Origin: Sva-07 sp963698435
GTDB lineage: Bacteria; Actinomycetota; Acidimicrobiia; Acidimicrobiales; Ilumatobacteraceae
Reading direction: 5' to 3'
Length of the DNA stretch: 64,000 nt
Assembly (NCBI GenBank): GCA_963698435.1
Contig: CAVOQV010000008.1
Location: 124,001-188,000 of the forward strand
The position numbers and the translations under genes are program-made. This document shows positions 23,930 to 32,173 of the stretch, piece after piece. Every line of letters starts with the position of its first letter. The stretch's first letter is position 1. Under the pieces are notes generated by a model. That model was given only the letters and a program-made list of their open reading frames with translations. It made no database searches and was not told the DNA's origin.

Positions 23930-25012
23930 ATGCGAGGAAGAAGTCGAAACCTGACGGTCATCGGAGCGCTGATCGTCGGGGTCGGGATGATCGTTGCGCC
24001 GTTCGTGTTCCAGATGTTCGGCCGGGCGCCGCTCGGTGGCGACATGATCGATGACTTCGAGCCGTACATGACGATCGAGCAGGTCGAGAGTTTCCGCGGG
24101 TACCTGGAGGAGATCGACGCCGCCAACACCGAGTCGATCGACTCGTTCCGTGATGCGCTCGTGACATCGGGCGCGGTCGACGCGGCGCAGTACGACGTCG
24201 TCCTCGCGTCGGTCGTGAATCTGAACGAGCAGTGGCCCACCGTCGATGCCGACATGACCGATCTGATCGATCGCATGGAGGCCAACCTCGACAACTACGC
24301 CGCCGTCGCCGCCCTGCCACCGTTCCCGATGTTCCCCTGGTTCTTCGTGATTCCCGGGGTGATGATCGTGGTCGCGGCGGGTGTCGCCCTCTACCAGCGT
24401 CGCACTCCGGGACACCGGGCACGACCCGCGCTGTGGGTGCTGTTCGGCCTCGGAATCGCAGTCGCAGCAGCGCCGGTCGCGTTCCAGATGTTCGACCGCG
24501 CACCCAAGGGGGCCGACATGATCGAGGACTTCCGACCGATGATGACCCGCGAGCGGGTCCAGTCGGTGCAGGGCTACTTCGTCACGCTGGCCGCCGCCGA
24601 GGGCCAGCTGCGCGCCAACGCACTTCCGCTCCTCGTCGAGGCCGGAGGTGAGGCGGCCGACTACCCCGCGATCACCCAGTGGTCCGCCGACTGGCCCACG
24701 ATCCTCACCGACTTCAACCCGATGGTGGCCACGATGAGCGACAACGTCGACAACTACGAAGCGGTCGACGCCCTGCCGTCGTTCGACCTCTTCCCATGGT
24801 TCTTCGTCATCCCCGGTCTGCTCGTGGCGATCCTGGCCGCGGTGGCCATGCGGTCGCGGTCGGCCGACGACGTCGACGAGACCGTCGACACCGTCGAAAC
24901 CGTCGACACCGTCGACACCGTCGACATCGACGAGACCGTCGACACCGACGAGACCGTCGACACCGATTCTTCCCCCAACAACCCGGCACTGTCCGGCAAG
25001 GAGTCAGCATGA
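23930..25012 (+). CDS. Internally duplicated membrane protein with acidic repeat tail
   Basis: The 360-residue protein consists of two similar units. Unit 1 (about 8-155): helix IGALIVGVGMIVAPFVFQMF then GRAPLGGDMIDDFEPYMT, an external domain, and a helix after PMFPWFFVIPGVMIVVAAG. Unit 2 (about 168-310) repeats this as GLGIAVAAAPVAFQMFDRAP, KGADMIEDFRPMMT and DLFPWFFVIPGLLVAILAA. After the last helix comes a tail built from D-T/E-V-D repeats. I do not recognise a named family. ATGA overlap with the following lipoprotein gene implies a joint role. Confidence 0.7.
   Translation: MRGRSRNLTVIGALIVGVGMIVAPFVFQMFGRAPLGGDMIDDFEPYMTIEQVESFRGYLEEIDAANTESIDSFRDALVTSGAVDAAQYDVVLASVVNLNEQWPTVDADMTDLIDRMEANLDNYAAVAALPPFPMFPWFFVIPGVMIVVAAGVALYQRRTPGHRARPALWVLFGLGIAVAAAPVAFQMFDRAPKGADMIEDFRPMMTRERVQSVQGYFVTLAAAEGQLRANALPLLVEAGGEAADYPAITQWSADWPTILTDFNPMVATMSDNVDNYEAVDALPSFDLFPWFFVIPGLLVAILAAVAMRSRSADDVDETVDTVETVDTVDTVDIDETVDTDETVDTDSSPNNPALSGKESA
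24873..24966 (+). repeat. Tandem GACACCGTC-type coding repeats
   Basis: About ten imperfect 9-15-bp units built on GACGAGACCGTC and GACACCGTC encode an acidic Asp-Glu-Thr-Val tail (units such as DETVDTVETVDTVDTVD). Such arrays can expand or contract, so tail length may differ between strains. Confidence 0.8.
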
Positions 25013-25779
25013 ACACTCATCTCACGAATCGGCGACTGCTCGCGTCGCTGGCGGCGGCCACCCTCGTCCTCGCCGCGTGTGGCAGCGACGATGATTCGAG
25101 CAGCGACACCACTGCAGCCGAGGCGACCGCCACCACGGAAGCGACCGAGAGCACCGACGCGATGCCTGAGGAGACGACTCCGCCCGCCACCGAGGCCCCG
25201 ACCACCGAGCCGGCGGCGACGTTCGAGGGCGACCTCGTCGGCACGTTCTCGATCGACGACGCCGTGTGTGACACGGCCGACGTCAGCGGCTCGTACTTCC
25301 GGATGCTGCAGCCGACGGGCGACTACATCCCGAATGCGGACTCTGCGTGCGTCGATCCCACCTATTCGGGCTTGACCGCCGGCACCGACGGCGGGCTGGT
25401 GACCGGTGTCTACCAGGCGGCGCCAGATCCAGCGGTCGACGAGGTCGGCAACGGGCTCGCCGACGCGATCTTCGCGCCGGTGCCCTTCTTCGCCGTCGCG
25501 TTCGCCGGTGCCACCGATTCGGCCGAGGCGATGCCGATGTTGACCGCCACCGACGGTGTGCTCACCGGCGACCTGTCGGCGTTCACCGCCTACTGGGGCG
25601 GTGGGAGCTTCAACCAGGGTGCACCGAAGCCCGACGGCACCGGCGAGGCCCCCGTGGGGACCATCGACCCGGAGACCGGCGCCTACGTGCTCGACTGGAC
25701 GAGCCTCATCTCCGGTGGATCGTTCGACGGCTTCGCCGGTGTGTGGCACCTCGAAGGCACGTTCAGCCCGAACTCCTGA
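25009..25779 (+). CDS. Secreted lipoprotein of unknown function
   Basis: The 256-residue protein has a lipoprotein signal ending LVLAACGSDD (Cys at about 24), then a Thr/Glu/Ala-rich low-complexity linker (about 30-65), then a globular domain with FEGDLVGTFSIDDAVCDTAD, several Gly-rich turns, and a finish resembling beta-sandwich proteins (GFAGVWHLEGTFSPNS). The domain family is not recognised. ATG 25009 overlaps the stop of the duplicated membrane protein gene (ATGA). A strong hairpin follows the stop. Confidence 0.7.
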   Translation: MNTHLTNRRLLASLAAATLVLAACGSDDDSSSDTTAAEATATTEATESTDAMPEETTPPATEAPTTEPAATFEGDLVGTFSIDDAVCDTADVSGSYFRMLQPTGDYIPNADSACVDPTYSGLTAGTDGGLVTGVYQAAPDPAVDEVGNGLADAIFAPVPFFAVAFAGATDSAEAMPMLTATDGVLTGDLSAFTAYWGGGSFNQGAPKPDGTGEAPVGTIDPETGAYVLDWTSLISGGSFDGFAGVWHLEGTFSPNS

Positions 25780-25798
25780 GCAACAGCATCTGAACAAC

Positions 25799-25833
25799 AG
25801 CGTCCACGATGCGTTCGACGCATCGTGGACGCT
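25799..25833 (+). terminator. Perfect 15-bp hairpin terminator
   Basis: AGCGTCCACGATGCG and CGCATCGTGGACGCT are perfect inverted copies around a TTCGA loop, 20 bp after the lipoprotein stop. It closes the membrane-protein/lipoprotein operon. No T-tract follows, as common in high-GC actinobacteria. Confidence 0.75.
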
Positions 25834-25946
25834 GCGCGTTCGATGCGAGACGCAGGAGCACACCGGGCGTCTTGTCGGCGTCGATACGTCACCGATCCAC
25901 CGTCATCACTAGGTTTGGCTGCGTCCGCTGAACCTGGGAGAAGCAA

Positions 25947-27278
25947 ATGGCCGGTCTCGAATCCACCCCCGACATGTACGACCTCCGGATGTCCGAGGGT
26001 GTCCGTCCCCTCTACGACGCCGTGAAGAAGTTCATCTACACCGAGGTGGAGCCGATCACCGCCGAGTTCTTCCGGCTCGGACAGGGCCGTGCCGACCACT
26101 GGGGCTACGGCGAGGGGCAGTTGGAGCTGCTCGAATCCGTGAAGGACAAGGCCAAGGAACAGGGTCTCTGGAACTTCTTCCTCCCCGACGCCGAGACCGG
26201 CGAGGGTCTCAACAACCTCGACTACGCCTACATCGCGATGGAGTTGGGCAAGAACCCGCTGGCATCCGAGTCGATGAACTGTGCGGCGCCCGACACCGGC
26301 AACATGGAGGTGCTCGAACGCGTTGGTACACCCGAGCAGAAGAAGCAGTGGCTCGAGCCGCTCCTTCGTGGTGAGATCCGCTCGGCATACGCGATGACCG
26401 AGCCGGATGTCGCGTCCTCGGATGCGAAGAACGTCGCCTGCAAGGCGGTGCGCGACGGCGACGAGTGGGTGATCACCGGCGAGAAGTACTACATCTCCGG
26501 CGCCGGCGACCCGCGCTGCAAGATCATGATCACGATGGTGCAGACCAGCCCCGACGGGCCGCCGCACCAGCGTCAGTCGCAGATCCTCGTCCCGATGGAC
26601 ACACCCGGCGTCGAGATCCTCGGCCCGATGCACGTGTTCGGCAAGGACGACGCCCCGCACGGTCACATGCACCTGCGCTTCAACGACGTCCGGGTGCCCT
26701 ATGAGAACGTGTTGCTCGGCGAGGGTCGCGGCTTCGAGATCTCCCAGGTCCGCCTCGGCCCGGGTCGTATCCACCACTGCATGCGTTCGATCGGTGCAGC
26801 CGAGCGGGCGCTCGAGCTGATGGTCAAGCGCGGTCTCACCCGTGAAGCGTTCGGCAAGCGGGTCAGCAACCTCGGCAAGAACGTCGAGATGATCGCCCAG
26901 TCACGCATCGAGATCGAGTCGATGCGCCGCATGGTGCTCACGGCGGCCAAGGCGATGGACGAACTGGGCAACGCCGAAGCGCGTGTGTGGGTGAGCGCGA
27001 TCAAGGCGATGGTGCCGATCCGGGTGTGCGAGATCATCGACAACGCGATCCAGATCCACGGGGCCACCGGCGTGTCGCAGTGGACGCCGCTGGCCGACAT
27101 GTACACCTCACAGCGCACCCTGCGCTTGGCCGACGGCCCCGACGAGGTGCACTGGTTCGTGGTCGGCCGCTCCGAGATCGCTCGCTGGGAAGAAGAGGGC
27201 GGCAACACCTACGACCCGAAAGCCGAGTACCTCTCGCGCACCAACGACGTCAAGGACGGCATCTTCTCCGGTCCCTGA
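25947..27278 (+). CDS. Acyl-CoA dehydrogenase
   Basis: The 443-residue flavoenzyme has the family layout: helical N-terminal domain, beta domain with YAMTEPDVASSDAKNVACKA and DEWVITGEKYYISGAGDPRC, and a C-terminal helical domain with RIHHCMRSIGAAERALELMV, REAFGKRVSNLGKNVEMIAQ, and AIQIHGATGVSQWTPLADMY near the end. The Gly-Pro-rich region and Arg residues for FAD are present. It is similar to long-chain ACAD11-like members. The catalytic Glu is not certain from sequence alone. GGGAG precedes the ATG. A single 40-bp palindrome lies 45 bp after the stop. Confidence 0.92.
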   Translation: MAGLESTPDMYDLRMSEGVRPLYDAVKKFIYTEVEPITAEFFRLGQGRADHWGYGEGQLELLESVKDKAKEQGLWNFFLPDAETGEGLNNLDYAYIAMELGKNPLASESMNCAAPDTGNMEVLERVGTPEQKKQWLEPLLRGEIRSAYAMTEPDVASSDAKNVACKAVRDGDEWVITGEKYYISGAGDPRCKIMITMVQTSPDGPPHQRQSQILVPMDTPGVEILGPMHVFGKDDAPHGHMHLRFNDVRVPYENVLLGEGRGFEISQVRLGPGRIHHCMRSIGAAERALELMVKRGLTREAFGKRVSNLGKNVEMIAQSRIEIESMRRMVLTAAKAMDELGNAEARVWVSAIKAMVPIRVCEIIDNAIQIHGATGVSQWTPLADMYTSQRTLRLADGPDEVHWFVVGRSEIARWEEEGGNTYDPKAEYLSRTNDVKDGIFSGP

Positions 27279-27322
27279 CCGACGCCGCCCGCATCGAGTC
27301 GCCGGAGTCCATGCCCTGGTTG

Positions 27323-27362
27323 CGATGAGCGAACGGCGCGTCTGCGGTCGATTCGCTCATCG
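27323..27362. repeat. 40-bp palindromic repeat, single copy
   Basis: CGATGAGCGAA (27323-27333) and TTCGCTCATCG (27352-27362) flank an 18-bp centre. It lies between the convergent acyl-CoA dehydrogenase and acetyltransferase genes, 44 bp from one stop and 18 bp from the other, so it may serve both as terminator. Same arms as the arrays at 28665, 35376 and 57167. Confidence 0.9.
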
Positions 27363-27380
27363 CGAGGGCTCGTTGTCGAG

Positions 27381-28613
27381 TCAGTACATCGTCCCGCAGA
27401 ACGGAGTGGGCCGGACCGTGAAGAGAGCGTCGAGACGATGCGCCACGTCGTCGCTCGTCGTGCACGCGCCGACCGTGGCGAGGTCGTGCCACGACACCGC
27501 GCCGAGGTAGGCGGCCGACAACGTCGCGATGTCGATCGTCACGTCGGCCGTCCCGCGCGACCGGGTCGCGCCGTCGCCGGACACCTCCCAGATGCCGCAG
27601 TTCGCCGGGAACATCGGATCTTCGATCTCCATCGAGACCGAGATGTCGACGGGGCCGTAGGTGCACGCTCGCAGCGCGGCGTCGACATCGAGGATGCGCA
27701 CCCACTGTTCGTCGAGGCGGAGTCGGCTCTCGTAGGCGCGTGAGTCGTGCAGTGCTCGGCGGACCGGTTCGTCGACCGGGCGTACTGCTGCTTCCCAGCT
27801 CACGATGAGGTCGATGTCGAGCAGGAATCGCCACAGTTCGATCTCGACGGTCGGTGACGCACCCCAGAGGTCGCGAACCGTTCCGGCACCGACCGGATTG
27901 GTTGCGAAGCCTTCGTCCCAGTCGACGTCGTAGTAGACGTATCCGTCGTCGTTCCCGGCAGCGTCGGTGTGAACCGCGACGAAGGACCCCTTGCCGAACG
28001 GCGACTCGGTGGGTTGGCTGGCGTCCTTCAGCGTTCGCTCCCACATCCACGTCGGGCGGCTGACCGTGCCGACCCGCCAGCGGGCGACGCTGTCGTAGAG
28101 CGGTGGCACCACGCGGAGCACCTCTCCGTACCCGAGCAGGCGCATCGAGCCGGGTATCGTCGGCACGCGCCACGGCGTGGCTGCCCGCGTCGTGACGCGC
28201 ACGGCCTCGCTGTCGGTGGCGAGGCCGAAGCCGTACCGGCGGTAGATCGACGTCTCGCTCGCGTGCAGGGTCGCCAACACGTTTCCTCGTTCGAGCGACT
28301 CGGCGAGCAGGCGGTGCATCATCCGCGTCAGGAGCCCACGCCGGGTGTGTGTCGGCAGGACACCGACACGGGTGACGCCGGCCGTCTGGACGCGAGCACC
28401 GCCCGGCACCGTCGAGTCGAAGCGGAAGGCCGCGACGCTGCCCAGACAGAGATCGCCGTCCCACGCTGCGAGCGAATCGCTCTCGTCCCAGGTTGCTGCG
28501 CCGGCCTCGAAGGTCGCGTCGTTGACGGGGCCGCTCAGCAGTGCGGCGCGGAACGCGTCGAGGACGGCCCGCCTTTCCTCGACCTGAGTCGCCCGGATGT
28601 CGTAGTCGGTCAC
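27381..28613 (-). CDS. Eis-like GNAT N-acetyltransferase
   Basis: The 410-residue protein is of the Eis type: N-terminal GNAT domain with VTRVGVLPTHTRRGLLTRMM (acetyl-CoA pyrophosphate loop) and LHASETSIYRRYGFGLATDS, a second GNAT-like domain, and a C-terminal SCP2-like domain with LAAYLGAVSWHDLATVG seen here as SAAYLGAVSWHDLATVGACT. Like other Eis proteins it ends in a Tyr-containing tail whose last residue may be the general base. Eis-type enzymes acetylate amines such as aminoglycosides; the substrate here is unknown. GTG 28613 gives the usual short start VTDYDIRATQ; upstream frame is repeat DNA. Confidence 0.88.
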   Translation of the reverse strand: MTDYDIRATQVEERRAVLDAFRAALLSGPVNDATFEAGAATWDESDSLAAWDGDLCLGSVAAFRFDSTVPGGARVQTAGVTRVGVLPTHTRRGLLTRMMHRLLAESLERGNVLATLHASETSIYRRYGFGLATDSEAVRVTTRAATPWRVPTIPGSMRLLGYGEVLRVVPPLYDSVARWRVGTVSRPTWMWERTLKDASQPTESPFGKGSFVAVHTDAAGNDDGYVYYDVDWDEGFATNPVGAGTVRDLWGASPTVEIELWRFLLDIDLIVSWEAAVRPVDEPVRRALHDSRAYESRLRLDEQWVRILDVDAALRACTYGPVDISVSMEIEDPMFPANCGIWEVSGDGATRSRGTADVTIDIATLSAAYLGAVSWHDLATVGACTTSDDVAHRLDALFTVRPTPFCGTMY

Positions 28614-28664
28614 ACCGGAACGTTGCCACACGAGGCCGTCGCGGGACACCCGAGTTTCGACGAG

Positions 28665-28887
28665 CGATGAGCGAAGCGACCGGATACGCGCCGTTCGCTC
28701 ATCGTTGGAGGGGCGACCGGGCGGGCGATGAGCGAAGCGACCGGATACGCGCCGTTCGCTCATCGCTGGAGGGCCGACCGGGCGACCGATGAGCGAAGCG
28801 ACCGGATACGCGCCGTTCGCTCATCGTTGGAGGGGCGACCGGGCGGGCGATGAGCGAAGCGACCGGATACGCGCCGTTCGCTCATCG
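28665..28887. repeat. Array of four 40-bp palindromes, 61-bp period
   Basis: Copies at 28665-28704, 28726-28765, 28787-28826 and 28848-28887, each CGATGAGCGAA...TTCGCTCATCG with centre GCGACCGGATACGCGCCG, separated by 21-bp spacers that vary only slightly (two are nearly the same). Located between the sigma-factor stop (28939) and the acetyltransferase start (28613), both on the minus strand. The arms carry ATGAGCGAA, so spurious short frames beginning Met-Ser-Glu arise here. Not coding. Confidence 0.95.
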
Positions 28888-28938
28888 CCGGTCGATGCGA
28901 GTGTGACCGAGTGTGCGTGGTGTGGAGTCGCTGCCGGG

Positions 28939-29874
28939 TCAGACGGCGAGGAGGTCGCGGGCGCCGGTGTCGCTCGACGGGTGACGCAGCTTGCTCATCG
29001 CTCGCGCCTCGATCTGGCGGATGCGCTCGCGGGTGAGGTTGAAGTGCTCGCCGACCTCTTCGAGCGTGCGCGGCTCGCCGCGGTCGAGGCCGAAGCGGAG
29101 CTTGAGGATCTCGCGCTCGCGTTCGTCGAGCGGAGCCAGCAGCCGGGAGATCTCGTCGGGCAGCAACGCCGTTGCGGCGACCTCGAACGGTGATTCGGCC
29201 GAACGGTCTTCGACCACGTCGCCGAGTTCGGCATCGCCGTCCTCGCGCAGCGGCTCGGACAGCGAGAGCGGCTCGGCAGCGAAACGCAACGCCTCGGTCA
29301 CCTTGTCCTCGGGCATCTCGACTTCCTTGGCCAGCTCGGAGAGCGTGGCGGGCCGGCCGTACTTCAGCTCGAGGCGCGAGCGCGCCTTCTGCAGCCGGGC
29401 GAGGGTGTCGCCGGCGTGGACCGGGAGGCGGATCGTGCGTCCGGTGTTCGCGATGCCGCGGGTGATCGCCTGACGGATCCACCACGTGGCATAGGTGGAG
29501 AACTTGAAGCCCTTGCGCCAGTCGAACTTCTCGACGGCGTGCATCAGGCCGAGGTTGCCCTCCTGGATGAGGTCGAGCAGTGGCAGGCCGGAGGCCTGGT
29601 ACTTCTTCGCGATCGAGACCACGAGGCGCAGGTTCGACTGCACGAACTGACGCTCGGCCTCCTCGCCCTGGCGGGCGGTGCGGCGCAGCTCACGCTTCTT
29701 CGCAGCGGTGAGTTCTTCGCCGGCGTCGAGTTGGGCGATCGCCTCGTTGCCGGCCTCGATGGCCTTGGCCAGACGTACCTCGTCGTCCTTCGTCAGCAGC
29801 GTGTACTGCCCGATGTCGGTGAGATAGAGACGGACGAGGTCTTCGTCGTCGCGGTCGACGCGGTCTTTGGCCAC
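28939..29874 (-). CDS. RNA polymerase sigma factor, RpoD/SigB type
   Basis: The 311-residue protein has the group 1/2 sigma-70 regions: 1.2 (EDLVRLYLTDIGQYTLLTKD), 2 with QSNLRLVVSIAKKYQASGLP, LLDLIQEGNLGLMHAVEKFD and FKFSTYATWWIRQAITRGIA, region 3, and region 4 with LRFGLDRGEPRTLEEVGEHF and TRERIRQIEARAMSKLRHP. There is no long N-terminal extension, so it is either the housekeeping factor in short form or a group 2 factor (SigB-like). It directs promoter recognition. GTG start preceded by AGGAGC. Followed by the four-copy repeat array. Confidence 0.93.
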   Translation of the reverse strand: MAKDRVDRDDEDLVRLYLTDIGQYTLLTKDDEVRLAKAIEAGNEAIAQLDAGEELTAAKKRELRRTARQGEEAERQFVQSNLRLVVSIAKKYQASGLPLLDLIQEGNLGLMHAVEKFDWRKGFKFSTYATWWIRQAITRGIANTGRTIRLPVHAGDTLARLQKARSRLELKYGRPATLSELAKEVEMPEDKVTEALRFAAEPLSLSEPLREDGDAELGDVVEDRSAESPFEVAATALLPDEISRLLAPLDEREREILKLRFGLDRGEPRTLEEVGEHFNLTRERIRQIEARAMSKLRHPSSDTGARDLLAV

Positions 29875-30100
29875 CTGGTGCTCCTACTGTGTCATTTCGA
29901 CGGTGGCGCCGACGAGCGTCGGTACCACCGTGGAGGATTCGGCGTGCGAGTCTGTCGGATGACGATGTCTGCGGGAAAGGGGCACGACGGTCGACATGAG
30001 ACGGAGGTCACGATACCGACGACACCCCATCCGCCAACCACGTAGTGACATGCGGCGCCCAGATATCGCCGTTCAAGATGTTCGGGAGTAGAGGATCACG

Positions 30101-30481
30101 ATGAGCGATGCTGCCGAGTTCGGCGACACGGATGGCGACACAGCTGGCGCCGCGACGGGTGAGACGGCCGGCGAGATCATCGAACTGACGATGGTGACGT
30201 TGCGCTTCGACGCACTCGACGACGCCGCACTCCTCGCGGTCCTGTCGAAATACGTCGTGCTGGCGCGGATGCACGACGGCTGCCGCAACATCGATCTGTG
30301 CTCCAGCGTGACAGTGCCTGGCCGCCATCTCGTCGTGCAGAAGTGGGACTCAGCCGAGCATCAGCGACGTCACTTCGACTCCGACGTGATGGTCGAGATG
30401 GCGCAGGCCTGCGTCGGGCTGCTCTCCGCTCCGCCGGAGATCGACCTGTGGGATCCCACCAGCGCCCACGATCTTCGCTGA
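30101..30481 (+). CDS. Small ABM-like (dimeric alpha-beta barrel) protein
   Basis: The 126-residue protein has a 28-residue Asp/Gly/Ala/Thr-rich start and then a domain resembling antibiotic-biosynthesis monooxygenase-type ferredoxin-like folds: ELTMVTLRFDALDDAALLAV, CRNIDLCSSVTVPGRHLVVQ, KWDSAEHQRRHFDSDVMVEM. Many relatives bind heme or act as cofactor-free monooxygenases, but no catalytic residues can be assigned. The 226 bp between the sigma-factor start and this gene hold the two divergent promoters and no gene that I can see. Confidence 0.62.
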   Translation: MSDAAEFGDTDGDTAGAATGETAGEIIELTMVTLRFDALDDAALLAVLSKYVVLARMHDGCRNIDLCSSVTVPGRHLVVQKWDSAEHQRRHFDSDVMVEMAQACVGLLSAPPEIDLWDPTSAHDLR

Positions 30482-30555
30482 CGATTCCTCGGCCGGCGTC
30501 TCTTCGGATCAGGTGAGGGCCCCGCATCGGTACTCGGCGGTAGAATCGCAGGACC

Positions 30556-31389
30556 ATGTCAAATCCAGTGTTCAAAGAAGAAGCCTTCGACAAGGCGTCG
30601 CAGGACTTCCGGGCGACGCAGCCCGGATGGGGTGCACCCGACGCGGGCACGCATGTCCAGACCCAGCCGGTGACCGATGGTCCGATTTCGGGCTGGCAGA
30701 AGGCGATGACGATCAACGGTGTCGTCAGCGCATCGGGCGTGCTGCTCGTCCTCCTGCTCGTCGCCGGAGCCTTCGGGTGGAACGCCGCCAACGGCCCGAC
30801 GCTCGAGAACGGCGTCGAGACGTATTCGTTCCCGCCGATCGCGTTCCTCGGCATCGTGATCGGCTTCATCGCCGTCATCGTCGCGATGCGCAAGCCGAAT
30901 CTTGCCAAGATCCTCGGCCCGGTCTATGCCCTCGGCTACGGCTTCGCGGTCGGCGCGATCTCGAAGGGATACGAGACCTTCTACGACGGCATCGTCGTGC
31001 AGGCCGTTCTCGCCACGGCGTCGGTGTTCATGGTCATGCTCGTGCTGTACCGCACCCGCATCATCAAGGTCACCGAGAAGTTCCGTCGCACCGTCATCTT
31101 CGCCACCCTCGGGGTGATGGTCCTGTACCTGTTCTCGTTCGTGATCAGCTTGTTCGGCACGACGCTGCCGTTCCTCAACGGCGACAACATGGCGCTCAGC
31201 ATCGGGTTTTCCGTGCTCGTGTGTGGCCTCGCCGCCGCCAACCTGGCGCTCGACTTCGACTTCATCGAGCGGGGCGTCAACAGCGGCCTGCCCAAGACCT
31301 ACGAGTGGGTCGCTGCGCTCGGTCTCGTCGTCACGCTCGTGTGGCTGTACCTCGAGATGCTCCGTCTCCTGTCGTACCTGCGCAACTGA
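30556..31389 (+). CDS. Bax inhibitor-1 / YccA family membrane protein
   Basis: The 277-residue protein has a soluble start of about 50 residues (SNPVFKEEAFDKASQDF and a Gly/Pro-rich piece), then seven hydrophobic segments: MTINGVVSASGVLLVLLLVA, PPIAFLGIVIGFIAVIVAMR, and so on to LGLVVTLVWLYLEMLRLLSY. The topology and the L-LRLL C-terminal motif are those of actinobacterial BI-1-like YccA proteins, which are proposed pH-gated Ca2+ leak channels or FtsH modulators. TAGAAT lies 9 nt before ATG 30556, consistent with a leaderless mRNA. Confidence 0.88.
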   Translation: MSNPVFKEEAFDKASQDFRATQPGWGAPDAGTHVQTQPVTDGPISGWQKAMTINGVVSASGVLLVLLLVAGAFGWNAANGPTLENGVETYSFPPIAFLGIVIGFIAVIVAMRKPNLAKILGPVYALGYGFAVGAISKGYETFYDGIVVQAVLATASVFMVMLVLYRTRIIKVTEKFRRTVIFATLGVMVLYLFSFVISLFGTTLPFLNGDNMALSIGFSVLVCGLAAANLALDFDFIERGVNSGLPKTYEWVAALGLVVTLVWLYLEMLRLLSYLRN

Positions 31390-31427
31390 CGGACGCTGCA
31401 CGCTGATCCGATGGTCGGCGCGCTGAC

Positions 31428-32138
31428 ATGAACCCAACCAACGCACCCGACGGCGGCAGCCTTCTCGAGGCTGCCGCCGTCGGCGTTGCGGGCGCAGCAC
31501 TCGGTGCGGCCGTGGGTGCGCCGCTCGGGGTCGGGTTGCCCTTCGGTGTGGTGGGTGCCGCGAACGGGGCGATCACCGGATGGCGACGGGTCTACGACTG
31601 GGGGTGCTCGACAGGGCCGGTGGCGTTCGTTCTCGACTCGACGTGGGCACTACCGATGTCGGCGGCGGCGCTGGCGTCGCAAGCGATCGGTGTTCTGCGT
31701 GGCACTCCGGGCTACGACGAATCGCTGAGTCGGCGAGCCAACCGGATGGTGTTCGGGCGCGGGTTCGTGCCTCGTGCTGGGTTCGTGATCGCCATCGGCA
31801 ACGTGGTGAGCGGCGCCGGTGACACGGCGCTGCCTCGCCGTCGCAAACTCGTGACCGACCACGAGGACGTGCACGTGTGGCAGGCGCGATGGTTCGGTCC
31901 GTTCTATCCGTTGCTCTACGGGGGATGGATGGTCGCGGGAGGCGCTGCGGGGATCGTGCTGTGGGCCACGCGGCGACGCAACGAGTCGTTCACCCGCGTC
32001 GTCGAGTCGTGCGCCTACTACCTCAATCCGTTCGAGTGGTGGGCCTACAGCCGGGACGATCACTGGCCACCGTCGGGCAAGGTGCGCGGCCTCGGTTGGC
32101 GCAACCCCATCGTACGCCCCCTGCGCCGGCGGGCCTGA
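31428..32138 (+). CDS. Hypothetical protein with HEDVHVWQAR motif
   Basis: The 236-residue protein has a Gly/Ala-rich hydrophobic N-terminal stretch (about 10-45), a segment from 60 to 80 (VAFVLDSTWALPMSAAALAS), the motif TDHEDVHVWQARWFGPFYPL, a further hydrophobic segment (GGWMVAGGAAGIVLWA), and an Arg-rich C-terminus with ESCAYYLNPFEWWAYSRD. The HEDVHVWQ/R motif and YLNPFEWWAY resemble a peptidase-like HExxH variant found in uncharacterised actinobacterial proteins; with His-Glu-Asp-Val-His the metal-binding reading is possible but unproven. Confidence 0.7.
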   Translation: MNPTNAPDGGSLLEAAAVGVAGAALGAAVGAPLGVGLPFGVVGAANGAITGWRRVYDWGCSTGPVAFVLDSTWALPMSAAALASQAIGVLRGTPGYDESLSRRANRMVFGRGFVPRAGFVIAIGNVVSGAGDTALPRRRKLVTDHEDVHVWQARWFGPFYPLLYGGWMVAGGAAGIVLWATRRRNESFTRVVESCAYYLNPFEWWAYSRDDHWPPSGKVRGLGWRNPIVRPLRRRA

Positions 32139-32173
32139 GCGCCACGAGCGTCCGCACGGAGACGTTCGGGGAT

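Noticed and set aside
28665..28887. CRISPR array
   Set aside because: Repeat and spacer sizes (40/21 bp) look CRISPR-like, but spacers are nearly the same within an array, repeats are full palindromes, and no cas gene is present.
28541..28912. Short proteins beginning Met-Ser-Glu-Ala-Thr-Gly in the repeat arrays
   Set aside because: The ATGAGCGAA arm of the repeat creates these frames at every copy and on both strands; there is no ribosome-binding site or conservation beyond the repeat.
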